NCBI RefSeq assembly: GCF_022810765.1
Contig: NZ_CP094494.1
Coordinates: 992,001 to 1,056,000 of the forward strand
From: Winogradskyella sp. MH6
GTDB lineage: Bacteria > Bacteroidota > Bacteroidia > Flavobacteriales > Flavobacteriaceae
DNA: 64,000 nt
Direction of reading: 5' to 3'
Part shown: positions 46,721 through 55,807 of the stretch, one piece after another
Position numbering within the stretch: position 1 is the first letter of the stretch
Layout of the letters: every line of letters begins with the position of its first letter
Notes under the pieces: generated by a model
The model's input: only the letters and a program-made list of their open reading frames with translations
What the model was told of the DNA's origin: nothing
Database searches by the model: none
Made by a program: the position numbers and the translations under genes

Positions 46721-47606
46721 TAGAAAGTATGCGTTAGCTGCTCTGTTTACAGTACAGCTACTATACGGTCTTAACTATACTATTGCTAAAACCGTAATGA
46801 ACGAAAACTATATTAAACCGTTTGGTTTTGTTCTCCTTAGGGTTATAGGTGCAACAGCCCTATTTTGGTTGATTGGTTTCTTTTTCCCGAAAGAAAAAAT
46901 TGATAAGAGAGATTACATCAAATTTATTGTTGCAGCAATATTTGGTATGGTAGTAAATCTCTTATTCTTTTTTAAAGGATTAGAATATACCTCACCTATT
47001 CACGCGTCAGCTATAATGACTATTGTTCCGGTGATTATCCTTGTGCTTTCCTCTTACTTTCTGAAAGAAAAAATAACATCAAAAAAAATTGCAGGTATTG
47101 TAATTGCGCTTTTTGGCGCTTTGGTTCTTACCATTTACGGAAAATCAGGTAGAGTTGGAGACAACATACCACTGGGTAATTTCCTTATCCTAGTTAATGC
47201 CATTTCATATAGTATATATGTAATCCTAATTAAAAAGCTGACCGAAAAATACCATCCGGTAACATTTATAAAATGGCTGTTTTTAATTGGTTTGTTTATG
47301 CTAATCCCTTTTGGTTATAATGAATTAGGAGAAGTGCAATGGCATTCATTTACACCATATATTACATTCTCAGTAATCTTTGTTGTTGTTGGCGCAACTT
47401 TCGGTACTTATTTGTTAAATCCTTACGCGCTTAGTATGCTAAAAGCTTCTACTGTTGGGATTTTTATCTACCTGCAACCTGTTATTGCTACACTTTTTGC
47501 TCTTGCTGTTGGCGCAGATTTTATAGATGCAATAAAGATTGGAGCCATGATTCTAATTTTTACAGGTGTATATTTGGTAACTGTAAAGCGAAAACAGAAA
47601 AAGTAG
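46713..47606 (+). CDS. EamA/DMT-superfamily transporter
   Basis: A 297-residue integral membrane protein with about ten hydrophobic segments in two EamA repeats (first half beginning ALAALFTVQLLYGLNYTIAKTVM, second from ILVNAISYSIYVILIKKLT). The loop GLEYTSPIHASAIMTIVPVIILVLSSYFLKEKIT is the typical first-repeat end, and the C-terminus is basic (KRKQKK). Members export amino acids or metabolites; substrate is not predictable. It overlaps the ArsC-like gene by 8 bp. Confidence 0.9.
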   Translation: MNSRKYALAALFTVQLLYGLNYTIAKTVMNENYIKPFGFVLLRVIGATALFWLIGFFFPKEKIDKRDYIKFIVAAIFGMVVNLLFFFKGLEYTSPIHASAIMTIVPVIILVLSSYFLKEKITSKKIAGIVIALFGALVLTIYGKSGRVGDNIPLGNFLILVNAISYSIYVILIKKLTEKYHPVTFIKWLFLIGLFMLIPFGYNELGEVQWHSFTPYITFSVIFVVVGATFGTYLLNPYALSMLKASTVGIFIYLQPVIATLFALAVGADFIDAIKIGAMILIFTGVYLVTVKRKQKK

Positions 47607-47607
47607 T

Positions 47608-48738
47608 TTGTCTCTTAATTCTGAAATATTTAAAACCGTTGATTCTATTCCTAAATCGTACTGGGAAAGCCTCAATTGTACTAGCAATATTTATTATTCG
47701 CCAGAGTTTTTAAAAGCTTTTGAAATTGCAAATACCGATATTGAGTTTAATTATATTTTCATTTTAAAAGGCGAAGAAGCTATAGCTTTTGCTAACACTC
47801 AGATTGTAACCATTGGCATAGAAACTATTACCAAAAACATTGCTATGTCTCATAAATTGAGGAACGTAGTAAATAACCTGTTTTGCAATAATCACATCAA
47901 AGTATTGTTTTGTGGTAATGTGTTTCTAAGTGGTGAATATGGTACATTTTTAAAGGAAGGCGAACCTAAGGTAGAAACTTTTAGAGCCATTGCAAAAGCT
48001 GTAAAAAAACTCTATCGCTGCAAACGTCTCAGTACTATCTTTATTAAAGATTTTGAAGACGAATCACTCTACATTACAGATCATTTAAAAGCTTTTGATT
48101 ATGCATCCATGCATGTGGAACCTAACATGATTATTTATCTTGATTCTACGTGGAAATCTTTTGAAGATTACACTTCAGCTTTAAAGTCTAAATACAGAGT
48201 AAAAGCCAATAGAGCTGACACAAAAAGTGAAGTTTTAGAATCTAAACTCTTAAGTGAAGAAGACATCAAAATGTACTTAGATGAGCTACAAGCTTTATAT
48301 CAAAACACAATAGATAATGCAGATTTTAATGCTCAGATACTAAACCTAAATACCTATACTCAACTAAAAAACACTTACAAAGACAATTTTATTGTTAAGG
48401 GTTATTTTCTGGAAGGAAAGCTTGTAGGCTTCTTGTCAGCAATGCAAAATGGCGACCATCTTGATGCGCATTTTATTGGCATAGACTATTCAAACAATAA
48501 AGAATATGCAATCTATCCTAGAATTTTAAATGACTATGTTCGCTTAGGAATAGAAACTAAATCCTCTCAAATAAATCTTGGCAGAACAGCTTCTGAAATT
48601 AAGAGTACACTTGGCGCACAACCAAAAACTTTAACTTGTTATTGCAGGCATAAGTACGCATTACCAAATAAAATTCTTAAGCCCTTTATAAAGAATGTTC
48701 ATATAAAAACATTCAAGCAGCATCAACCGTTTAAATAA
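47608..48738 (+). CDS. FemAB/GNAT-like acyltransferase
   Basis: A 376-residue protein with a TTG start one base after the EamA stop; no ATG or GTG is in frame between that point and the previous stop. Two GNAT-like halves are visible, the second with GYFLEGKLVGFLSAMQNGDHLDAHFIGIDYSNNKEYAIYPRILNDYVRLGIE, as in the BioF2/Acetyltransf_6 and FemAB-like peptidoglycan families. It probably transfers an acyl or aminoacyl group in the cytoplasm. The tight link with the EamA transporter suggests shared regulation. Substrate unknown. Confidence 0.75.
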   Translation: MSLNSEIFKTVDSIPKSYWESLNCTSNIYYSPEFLKAFEIANTDIEFNYIFILKGEEAIAFANTQIVTIGIETITKNIAMSHKLRNVVNNLFCNNHIKVLFCGNVFLSGEYGTFLKEGEPKVETFRAIAKAVKKLYRCKRLSTIFIKDFEDESLYITDHLKAFDYASMHVEPNMIIYLDSTWKSFEDYTSALKSKYRVKANRADTKSEVLESKLLSEEDIKMYLDELQALYQNTIDNADFNAQILNLNTYTQLKNTYKDNFIVKGYFLEGKLVGFLSAMQNGDHLDAHFIGIDYSNNKEYAIYPRILNDYVRLGIETKSSQINLGRTASEIKSTLGAQPKTLTCYCRHKYALPNKILKPFIKNVHIKTFKQHQPFK

Positions 48739-48739
48739 A

Positions 48740-48760
48740 TTCCTGCGAAAGCAGGAATCT
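48740..48760. repeat. TTCCTGC-GAAA-GCAGGAA hairpin repeat, copy 1
   Basis: A perfect 7-bp stem with a GAAA tetraloop (48740-48757), then TCT. A second copy with two substitutions lies at 51855-51875. It falls between the GNAT gene and the convergent thioesterase gene. I recall this hairpin as a dispersed repeat in flavobacterial genomes. Confidence 0.7.
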
Positions 48761-48813
48761 CTTGGTCTTAATTTACCAACCCTTTGTGCTTATCTTGAAG
48801 GGGTTTATTTACC

Positions 48814-49293
48814 TTAAATCTCAAGTGGCTTCGGTCTCACACCATGTTTCCTAGTATCCTCTTTGGTAAGCACTTTATAGTTTTCAGACTTAGGAAATGT
48901 ATGTGCCAACTTTAATAATTCGTCAGGCAAACCAGTCAGTTTTCTAGCTTTTAAATCTATCCATGCACCTTGCATTTCGCAGTAGGCCAAATTCTCTCCT
49001 TTATGGTTATAAAAATTATGTTCAAACATAAACAGCATTCCATCCTCACTCAAACCAGACACTTCAATAGTAACTGTAATTGGTGTTCCAATAAAGGATT
49101 CTTTAAAATAGTACATATGCTCATAGAATACTACAGGTCCAATATTATGCTTCATAATTTCTGGCATAGAAAAGCCTTGTTCGCTAAAAAAAGACATCCT
49201 TGCATGGCTCATAAAATTAGTATACGCAGAATTAGCTAAGTGCCCATTAGCATCAACATCGCTCCAACGGATTTCAAATTGTTTTTTGTACAT
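48814..49293 (-). CDS. Acyl-CoA thioesterase, 4HBT hotdog family
   Basis: A 159-residue single-hotdog protein: FEIRWSDVDANGHLANSAYTNFMSHARMSFF contains the family's conserved Asp of the DxDxxGHLxN motif, followed by VVFYEHMYYFKESFIGTPITVTIEV. Members hydrolyse acyl-CoA or acyl-ACP thioesters in the cytoplasm. The C-terminal 25 residues (VLTKEDTRKHGVRPKPLEI) extend beyond the fold. It diverges from yicC, with a 131-bp gap holding a 14-bp palindrome and both promoters. Confidence 0.87.
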   Translation of the reverse strand: MYKKQFEIRWSDVDANGHLANSAYTNFMSHARMSFFSEQGFSMPEIMKHNIGPVVFYEHMYYFKESFIGTPITVTIEVSGLSEDGMLFMFEHNFYNHKGENLAYCEMQGAWIDLKARKLTGLPDELLKLAHTFPKSENYKVLTKEDTRKHGVRPKPLEI

Positions 49294-49316
49294 GGTAAAT
49301 TTTTGGTTTTGATAAA

Positions 49317-49324
49317 CAAAGTTA
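49317..49324 (-). promoter_or_regulatory. -7 element for the thioesterase gene
   Basis: Reads TAACTTTG on the minus strand, an exact match, 24 bp before the thioesterase ATG. Confidence 0.55.
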
Positions 49325-49334
49325 ACAAACCTTA

Positions 49335-49348
49335 TTATGCATGCATAA
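49335..49348. promoter_or_regulatory. 14-bp perfect palindrome TTATGCATGCATAA
   Basis: The palindrome lies where the thioesterase -33 element should be and about 25 bp upstream of the yicC promoter. Its symmetry and position suit an operator for a dimeric regulator, but no regulator is known from this window. Confidence 0.45.
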
Positions 49349-49372
49349 GAGTTTCTAAAAAATTTAAAATAA

Positions 49373-49401
49373 TTTCAGAACCGCTGATTTTTGTACCTTT
49401 G
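49373..49401 (+). promoter_or_regulatory. Promoter of the yicC-gmk-nadD operon
   Basis: TTTC (49373-49376), 17-bp spacer, then TACCTTTG (49394-49401), an exact -7 match 24 bp before yicC. Confidence 0.65.
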
Positions 49402-49424
49402 CCCAACTTTAATCGCATCTTTTA

Positions 49425-50282
49425 ATGATACAATCCATGACTGGTTATGGGAAATCAGTTTTACAACTCCCAACCAAAAAAATATCTATAGAACTAAAAT
49501 CACTTAACAGTAAGAATTTAGACGTTAATGCACGCATGCCTTCTATGTATCGTGCAAAAGAATTAGATATAAGAAAGCTTCTGGCTAAACATTTGGTTAG
49601 AGGAAAGGTAGATTTTTCGCTTTATGTTGAAATTACTGGTGAAGACACCAGCTCTAAAATCAATAAAACAGTTGTAAAAGAGTACATTAAACAACTAAAG
49701 GATGTGGTTGATGGAGATGACGTAGAGTTGTTAAAAATGGCCGTTCGCTTACCAGATGCCGTGACTACAGAACGAGATGACATTGACGAAGAAGAATGGT
49801 TAAAAATTGCAGAAAGCATTAATGAAGCCATCTCTAAAATCGTAAACTACAGAGAAGACGAAGGCGCAATTTTAAAGCAAGATTTTACGGATAGAATTTC
49901 AACGCTAAAAGAATTACTAGACAAAGTTATTGCAATAGATCCTGAGCGCATTGAAGGAGTTAGAGCGCGTTTAGAAAAAGGAATTGCAGACATTAAGGAG
50001 AAGGTAGATGAAAACCGTTTTGAGCAAGAGCTTGTTTACTATATTGAAAAATTCGACATCACAGAAGAAAAAGTAAGGTTAGACAATCATTTAGATTACT
50101 TCATTAAAACCCTGAACTCTGATGATTCTAACGGAAAAAAACTAGGCTTTATCTCTCAAGAAATTGGTAGAGAAATCAATACTATTGGCTCAAAATCAAA
50201 CTATGCACCTATGCAAAAGCTCGTGGTACAAATGAAGGATGAGCTCGAAAAAATAAAGGAACAGTTATTGAATGTGCTTTAA
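49425..50282 (+). CDS. yicC: YicC-family endoribonuclease
   Basis: A 285-residue protein starting MIQSMTGYGKSVLQLPTKKISIELKSLNSKNLDVNARMP, the YicC N-terminal domain, and ending with the DUF1732-type C-terminus (SQEIGREINTIGSKSNYAPMQKLVVQMKDELEKIKEQLLNVL). YicC-family proteins are cytoplasmic endoribonucleases that target small RNAs and mRNA. It heads a tight operon with gmk (16 bp downstream) and nadD, an arrangement common in Bacteroidota. Confidence 0.93.
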   Translation: MIQSMTGYGKSVLQLPTKKISIELKSLNSKNLDVNARMPSMYRAKELDIRKLLAKHLVRGKVDFSLYVEITGEDTSSKINKTVVKEYIKQLKDVVDGDDVELLKMAVRLPDAVTTERDDIDEEEWLKIAESINEAISKIVNYREDEGAILKQDFTDRISTLKELLDKVIAIDPERIEGVRARLEKGIADIKEKVDENRFEQELVYYIEKFDITEEKVRLDNHLDYFIKTLNSDDSNGKKLGFISQEIGREINTIGSKSNYAPMQKLVVQMKDELEKIKEQLLNVL

Positions 50283-50298
50283 TTAAAAACAAATCTAC

Positions 50299-50889
50299 GT
50301 GTCTAAAGAAGAATTAAAAAAACAAGGCAAGCTTATTGTATTTTCGGCACCTTCTGGTTCTGGTAAAACCACAATTGTTCGTCATTTATTAAAACAACCC
50401 GAATTAAATTTAGAGTTTTCAATATCTGCCACCTCTCGTGAACCTCGTGGTAACGAAGTGCATGGTAAAGATTATTATTACCTCTCGCTAAAAGAATTTA
50501 AAAATAAGATTAAGAACGATGAGTTTTTAGAGTGGGAAGAAGTTTATAGAGACAACTTTTACGGCACATTAAAAGCTGAAGTTGAACGTATTTGGGCAAA
50601 AGGCAAACACGTTATTTTTGATATTGATGTATCTGGTGGCCTACGTATAAAACGAAAATTTCCAGAGCAAACCTTAGCAGTTTTTGTAAAACCACCAGAC
50701 TTAAACGAATTGGTGAGACGTCTTAAAGAACGTGGTGAAGAAAGTCCAGAAAAAATAAGTATGCGTGTTGCAAAGGCACCTGCAGAGTTAGCAACTGCTC
50801 CGCTTTTTGATGAAATTGTAGTGAACTCTAATTTGGAAGAAGCACTAGAAAACGCATATAAGTTAGTTTCTGATTTTATAAACAAATAA
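50299..50889 (+). CDS. gmk: Guanylate kinase
   Basis: A 196-residue enzyme phosphorylating GMP with ATP in the cytoplasm. The P-loop SAPSGSGKTT and the GMP-binding stretches SATSREPRGNEVHGKDYYYL and EWEEVYRDNFYGT are complete. It uses a GTG start: an in-frame TAA lies four codons upstream and no ATG lies between. It ends 1 bp before nadD, so the two are tightly coupled. Confidence 0.96.
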   Translation: MSKEELKKQGKLIVFSAPSGSGKTTIVRHLLKQPELNLEFSISATSREPRGNEVHGKDYYYLSLKEFKNKIKNDEFLEWEEVYRDNFYGTLKAEVERIWAKGKHVIFDIDVSGGLRIKRKFPEQTLAVFVKPPDLNELVRRLKERGEESPEKISMRVAKAPAELATAPLFDEIVVNSNLEEALENAYKLVSDFINK

Positions 50890-50890
50890 C

Positions 50891-51469
50891 ATGAAGGTTG
50901 GATTGTATTTTGGCACATTTAACCCAATACACATTGGTCATTTAACGATTGCAAACCACCTTGCTGAACACAGTGATTTAGACCAAATTTGGTTTGTAGT
51001 AACACCTCAAAGTCCGTTTAAGAAAAAAAACAGTATGCTCGATAATAGACAGCGTTATGAAATGGTTTACCGAGCAACAAAAGACTATGATAAATTAAAA
51101 CCAAGTGATATAGAATTTGGGTTAAAACAACCCAACTACACCATAGATACGCTAACTTATCTTGAAGAAAAATTCCCAGATTATGAATTTGCCCTAATCA
51201 TGGGAGAAGACAATTTAAAAAGTTTTCATAAATGGAAAAATTATGAGTTAATACTAGAGAACTATAGCGTTTATGTATATCCTCGTATATCTGAAGGCAA
51301 AACAGATACTCAGTTTAAAGATCACCCAAAAATTCACCATGTAGATGCACCTATTATGGAATTATCTTCAACATTTATTAGAAATTCTATTAAAGAAGGT
51401 AAAAACGTTCGTCCTATGTTACCTCACTCAGTTTGGGAATATATTGACGAAATGAATTTTTACAAATAA
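50891..51469 (+). CDS. nadD: Nicotinate-nucleotide adenylyltransferase
   Basis: A 192-residue NAD-biosynthesis enzyme: nucleotidyltransferase motif GTFNPIHIGHL with HxGH, substrate region WFVVTPQSPFKKK, and the C-terminal ISSTFIR-type motif seen as LSSTFIRNSI. It forms deamido-NAD from NaMN and ATP. Its ATG follows the gmk stop by one base. It converges with yraN. Confidence 0.96.
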   Translation: MKVGLYFGTFNPIHIGHLTIANHLAEHSDLDQIWFVVTPQSPFKKKNSMLDNRQRYEMVYRATKDYDKLKPSDIEFGLKQPNYTIDTLTYLEEKFPDYEFALIMGEDNLKSFHKWKNYELILENYSVYVYPRISEGKTDTQFKDHPKIHHVDAPIMELSSTFIRNSIKEGKNVRPMLPHSVWEYIDEMNFYK

Positions 51470-51488
51470 GCTTCCTTATTTCCAAGTA

Positions 51489-51848
51489 TTAGAAATGATA
51501 AAAAGCATTTTCCAAGTGCTCAATGTTATAGGTTTTGTTCTCTTTAACGATAGCAATAATATCAAACCTAACCTCAACATCTAAGTCGTTTTCAGTGACA
51601 TATTCGTCAACTGCTTTCACCAGGTTTTTAATTTGCTTTGGCTTTACAAAATCTTGAGGATTTCCAAAATCTAACGAACTTCTTGTTTTTACTTCAACTA
51701 TTGCCAAAACATCACCTTTTTGAGCAATAATATCTACTTCGGCTTTATCAAAACGGTAATTACGTTCTACAATATCATAGCTATTTTCGATTAGAAATTC
51801 TACTGCTAGTTGCTCACCTTTTTTACCAAGTTCGTTGTGTTGTGCCAT
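51489..51848 (-). CDS. YraN/UPF0102 family nuclease-like protein
   Basis: A 119-residue protein: NELGKKGEQLAVEFLIENSYDIVERNYRF then AEVDIIAQKGDVLAIVEVKTRSS, the D...ExK pattern of a restriction-endonuclease-like fold, with a YraN-type end. Function in the cell is unsettled; family members have been linked to DNA processing. It follows the LD-carboxypeptidase gene by 26 bp, and a dispersed hairpin repeat fills that gap. Confidence 0.9.
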   Translation of the reverse strand: MAQHNELGKKGEQLAVEFLIENSYDIVERNYRFDKAEVDIIAQKGDVLAIVEVKTRSSLDFGNPQDFVKPKQIKNLVKAVDEYVTENDLDVEVRFDIIAIVKENKTYNIEHLENAFYHF

Positions 51849-51854
51849 ATTAAC

Positions 51855-51875
51855 TTCCTATGAAAGCAGGAATCT
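51855..51875. repeat. TTCCTATGAAAGCAGGAA hairpin repeat, copy 2
   Basis: A copy of the 48740 repeat with two changes that break the stem top. It fills the 26-bp gap between yraN and the LD-carboxypeptidase stop codon, which begins at 51875. Confidence 0.6.
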
Positions 51876-52897
51876 TATTTAAAATATAAACTACTTTTTT
51901 CCTTCCCAACCTTCAACTCAACTTCTCTACCCAACACTAAAGCTCTATTATCATCTTCGTGACCCGCTGGCATATTAAAAGCTATGGGGAAATTATAATC
52001 TGCTAAAGCATCTAATATCAATTGTTCTACCGAGGTTCCCCAAAGTGTTGTGTTTTTTCTCAGTTTAGACATATCACCTACAACCAAACCATTAAGATTT
52101 TCAAAATAACCTGCACGCTTCATACTTTGTAGCATACGGTCTATATGATATTTGTACTCACCTATTTCTTCTATGAAAAGAATTTTTCCAGAGGTATCTA
52201 AACTTGTATCAGAACCCAACATGGTATGAAGTATCGTTAAATTTCCACCAATCAATTGACCTTTTGCTTCACCTTCTCGGTTATATTTAGAACCTTCTAA
52301 ATCATAATTTGATGGATTACCAAACAAGGCAGCTTTAAACGTATCTACAGATTCTTGGACTTCTGTAATATCTTGAGTTAGACTCACGCACATTAACGCA
52401 TGCAAAGATTCAAACCCTTGATTATGCAACTGATTATGTAATGCTGTAATATCGCTGTAACCGATAATCCATTTAGGATTTTCTTTAAGCTTTGTATAAT
52501 CTAATTTATCTAAAATTCTTACTGTACCATAGCCTCCTCTTGCACACCAAATAGCACTAATTGTAGGGTCGTCCATTGCTTTCTGTAAATCTTCACAACG
52601 TTCTTCATCTGTACCTGCAAAATGATCTGCCTTACTGAATACATGTTCACCAACAATAGCATTTAATCCCCATTCTTTTAACAAATCTACCGCTTGCTGA
52701 ACTTCTCTCTCCCTGTTTTTTAAAATTCCTGATGGTGCTACAATAGCAACAGTATCACCTGCTTTTAAGTATGCTGGTCTTAAGAGTGTATCGTTCATTT
52801 TGAGTGAGTTATCTGTTTGATTTTGAGCATAAGCATATTGAATTATACCAAAACTAAGCGTAAAATAAAGAAGTAGTATTGAGTTTTTCAAATCCAT
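51875..52897 (-). CDS. LD-carboxypeptidase (S66 family), exported
   Basis: A 340-residue S66 peptidase with a signal peptide (MDLKNSILLLYFTLSFGIIQYAYAQ). The catalytic Ser148 lies in GYSDI, Glu244/245 in LFIEEIGEYKYHIDRM, and His314 in NMPAGHEDDNRALVLG, completing the Ser-Glu-His triad. It cuts the L,D bond of peptidoglycan tetrapeptides during recycling or remodelling. Many S66 enzymes are cytoplasmic; the signal peptide puts this one in the periplasm. yraN follows on the same strand. Confidence 0.92.
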   Translation of the reverse strand: MDLKNSILLLYFTLSFGIIQYAYAQNQTDNSLKMNDTLLRPAYLKAGDTVAIVAPSGILKNREREVQQAVDLLKEWGLNAIVGEHVFSKADHFAGTDEERCEDLQKAMDDPTISAIWCARGGYGTVRILDKLDYTKLKENPKWIIGYSDITALHNQLHNQGFESLHALMCVSLTQDITEVQESVDTFKAALFGNPSNYDLEGSKYNREGEAKGQLIGGNLTILHTMLGSDTSLDTSGKILFIEEIGEYKYHIDRMLQSMKRAGYFENLNGLVVGDMSKLRKNTTLWGTSVEQLILDALADYNFPIAFNMPAGHEDDNRALVLGREVELKVGKEKSSLYFK

Positions 52898-52948
52898 AAA
52901 AACTGCTTTTTGTAAAGATAAAAGTATTTGTTTTAACCATAAACTATT

Positions 52949-53575
52949 TTAATACACCTTATGCCAACCAAAACCAAAGGTTAATCCTAAACCAAAGTAG
53001 CTCTCTTTACCAATGCTACCAAATAATTTAATACCAAAAGATCTTGAAAATGCGGTTGGTTTTCCAATGGGTATTAAGCCATATATGATTCTATATCTAG
53101 ACTTTTCACGTTTAAAAAACTTAAATGATATTTCATAAGGAAAAGCCATATAATTAAGACTTGACCTTATGCGATTCCCCTCAACCTCTTTTCTATAAAC
53201 CGCTGTATTTGTTGAAATTCCTCCTGAAAAACTCAATGAAGAACCATCAAAAATTAATCTTCTCCCATAAAGAAATGCATACTCTGCAAAAGAGTTTCCT
53301 TGAACATAAGCTGGAAAAATTAACACATTAGAAAGCCCTCTGTTTCTTTCTTTATTCTTAGAAGCTAAGTAATTATTTCTAAATGTAAAGAGATTTCCTT
53401 TTGACTGATAATTTAAGCTGTAACCAAAAACAAGACCATCTGCGCTTCCATTACCAAAACCCAAAACAGCTTCAATATAAGCTATTGGGTTCTCTTTCCC
53501 CTTTTCTTTAGTTTCTTGAGCATAAGTTAAAGTGGCACAAAAAATTGCGCCAATGATTAAATTAATTTTTTTCAT
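52949..53575 (-). CDS. Hypothetical outer-membrane beta-barrel protein
   Basis: A 208-residue exported protein (signal MKKINLIIGAIFCATLTYAQ). Alternating strands with Gly/Ser turns (IEAVLGFGNGSADGLVFGYSLNYQSK ... YRIIYGLIPIGKP ... ESYFGLGLTFGFGW) suggest an eight-strand barrel. I do not recognise a named family. A -7 element lies just upstream on its strand (TAGATTTG, 53587-53594). It is 51 bp upstream of the LD-carboxypeptidase gene and could share its transcript. Confidence 0.7.
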   Translation of the reverse strand: MKKINLIIGAIFCATLTYAQETKEKGKENPIAYIEAVLGFGNGSADGLVFGYSLNYQSKGNLFTFRNNYLASKNKERNRGLSNVLIFPAYVQGNSFAEYAFLYGRRLIFDGSSLSFSGGISTNTAVYRKEVEGNRIRSSLNYMAFPYEISFKFFKREKSRYRIIYGLIPIGKPTAFSRSFGIKLFGSIGKESYFGLGLTFGFGWHKVY

Positions 53576-53586
53576 TGCTTTTATTT

Positions 53587-53594
53587 CAAATCTA
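53587..53594 (-). promoter_or_regulatory. -7 element for the 53575 barrel gene
   Basis: Reads TAGATTTG on the minus strand, an exact match 12 bp before the ATG, implying a very short leader. Confidence 0.5.
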
Positions 53595-53634
53595 AAGAAA
53601 AAAAGTATTCTATTTAAAGTTAGAGAACATTATG

Positions 53635-53665
53635 TTTCAATACAAAAACTTAATAGTTATTTTTG
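53635..53665 (+). promoter_or_regulatory. Promoter of metG
   Basis: TTTC (53635-53638), 19-bp spacer, TATTTTTG (53658-53665), 19 bp before the metG ATG; the -7 is an exact match. Confidence 0.6.
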
Positions 53666-53684
53666 CTGATTAAACGAAGTATTT

Positions 53685-55751
53685 ATGTCAAAGAGATATA
53701 CCATTACAGCTGCTTTACCATATACTAATGGTCCAATACATATTGGTCATTTAGCAGGTGTTTATGTACCAGCAGATATTTATTCGAGATATTTAAGATT
53801 AACAGGTAATGATGTGGCTTTTATTTGTGGTAGTGATGAGCATGGAGTTCCTATTACAATTAAAGCAAAAAAGGAAGGAGTTACACCACAGGACATTGTA
53901 GATAAGTATCATGCGATTATCAAGCAATCATTTGAAGATTTTGGTATTTCTTTTGACAATTATTCTCGTACCTCAGCGAAAATTCATCACGATACGGCTT
54001 CAGAATTCTTTAAAACACTTTATGATAAAAATGAGTTTGTTGAAGAAGTATCTGAGCAATTATATGATGAAGAAGCGAATCAGTTCTTGGCAGACCGTTT
54101 TGTGATTGGTACGTGCCCAAAATGTGGCTATGAAGAAGCCTACGGTGACCAATGTGAGAATTGCGGAACCAGTCATAATGCTACAGATTTAATAAATCCG
54201 AAGTCTGCCATTACAGGAAACACACCAACGTTGAAAGAAACCAAACACTGGTTTTTACCTTTAAATAAGCACGAAGAATTTTTACGTGAGTGGATACTAA
54301 AAGGACATAAAAAAGACTGGAAACCTAATGTTTATGGTCAAGTAAAATCTTGGGTTGACGACGGATTACGACCAAGAGCCGTAACCAGAGATTTAGATTG
54401 GGGAATTCCTGTTCCTGTAGAAGGTGGTGAAGGCAAAGTTCTTTATGTTTGGTTTGATGCACCAATCGGTTACATTTCTTCAACCAAAGAATGGGCAGAA
54501 CGTGTCGGCAAAAACTGGGAAGATTACTGGAAAGACGAAAACACCAAATTAGTACACTTTATTGGTAAAGATAATATTGTATTTCACTGTATTATTTTCC
54601 CATCAATGTTAAAGGCTGAAGGTTCTTACATTTTACCAGATAATGTGCCTGCCAACGAGTTTTTAAATTTGGAAGGCAATAAACTTTCAACCTCAAAAAA
54701 CTGGGCAGTTTGGTTACCAGAATATTTAGAAGATTTTCCAAACCAGCAAGATGTATTGCGTTATGCTTTAACGGCTAATGCACCAGAAACTAAGGACAAT
54801 GATTTTACGTGGAAAGATTTCCAAGCTAGAAATAACAATGAGTTGGTGGCTATTTTCGGCAATTTCATTAATCGTGTTGCTGTACTAACCAACAAATATT
54901 ACAATGGCGAAATTCCACAACCAGCAGAATTTAAAGCTATAGACGAGGAAACCTTGGCTGCTGTAAAAGCGTATCCTGCAGTAATTGCAAGTTCTATTGA
55001 GCGTTATCGTTTTAGAGAAGGTAGCCAAGAACTTATGAATTTAGCACGTCTCGGAAACAAGTATCTAGCAGACGAAGAGCCTTGGAAAACTATAAAAACA
55101 GACGAAGAACGTACTAAAACCGTAATGTTTGTGGCTTTACAAATTGCATCAGCTTTAGCAGTGTTAAGCGAACCGTTTTTACCATTTACGTCTAATAAAT
55201 TGAAATCCATTTTAAATCATTCTGAACTTAATTCTGAATTGACTTGGGAAGACATTTCAACCAAAGACGTTTTACTTCCTGCAGGTCACAGCATCCAATC
55301 CGGAAAACCAGAATTATTATTTTCAAAGATTGAAGATGAGACCATACAAAAACAATTAGATAAGCTTGAAGCCAGTAAAAAAGCCAACGAAGCAGCCAAC
55401 AAAAAAGTAGAGCCTCAAAAAGACGAAATTACTTTTGATGATTTTACAAAATTAGACTTACGCGTTGGTACTATTCTCGAAGCTGAAAAAATGCCAAAAA
55501 CCAAAAAATTATTGGTACTTAAAGTTGATACTGGTATCGACACACGTACTATTGTTTCTGGTATTGCAGAAAGTTTTTCACCAGAGGAGGTTATCGGTAA
55601 ACGTGTTACGGTTTTAGTCAACTTAGCACCAAGAAAACTGCGAGGCGTAGAAAGTCAAGGTATGATTTTAATGACTGAAGACGAAAGTGGCAATTTAGTG
55701 TTTGTAAATCCAAATATTGAAGGAGTTGCTAATGGTTTGAAGATAAGTTAA
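53685..55751 (+). CDS. metG: Methionyl-tRNA synthetase with C-terminal tRNA-binding domain
   Basis: A 688-residue enzyme charging tRNA-Met. The HIGH-type motif is in [11 protein letters not shown]; a four-cysteine zinc knuckle is [18 protein letters not shown]; the KMSKS-equivalent is KLSTSKN; the anticodon-binding helical domain follows. Residues about 580-688 are a tRNA-binding OB-fold ([21 protein letters not shown] ... [14 protein letters not shown]), which increases tRNA affinity and dimerises. It has a clear single-gene promoter. Confidence 0.97.
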   Translation: MSKRYTITAALPYTNGPIHIGHLAGVYVPADIYSRYLRLTGNDVAFICGSDEHGVPITIKAKKEGVTPQDIVDKYHAIIKQSFEDFGISFDNYSRTSAKIHHDTASEFFKTLYDKNEFVEEVSEQLYDEEANQFLADRFVIGTCPKCGYEEAYGDQCENCGTSHNATDLINPKSAITGNTPTLKETKHWFLPLNKHEEFLREWILKGHKKDWKPNVYGQVKSWVDDGLRPRAVTRDLDWGIPVPVEGGEGKVLYVWFDAPIGYISSTKEWAERVGKNWEDYWKDENTKLVHFIGKDNIVFHCIIFPSMLKAEGSYILPDNVPANEFLNLEGNKLSTSKNWAVWLPEYLEDFPNQQDVLRYALTANAPETKDNDFTWKDFQARNNNELVAIFGNFINRVAVLTNKYYNGEIPQPAEFKAIDEETLAAVKAYPAVIASSIERYRFREGSQELMNLARLGNKYLADEEPWKTIKTDEERTKTVMFVALQIASALAVLSEPFLPFTSNKLKSILNHSELNSELTWEDISTKDVLLPAGHSIQSGKPELLFSKIEDETIQKQLDKLEASKKANEAANKKVEPQKDEITFDDFTKLDLRVGTILEAEKMPKTKKLLVLKVDTGIDTRTIVSGIAESFSPEEVIGKRVTVLVNLAPRKLRGVESQGMILMTEDESGNLVFVNPNIEGVANGLKIS

Positions 55752-55807
55752 CGCTTTATACTCTAACTAGATATCGTAAATTTGATAGTCTTCAGCATTT
55801 TGGTCAA

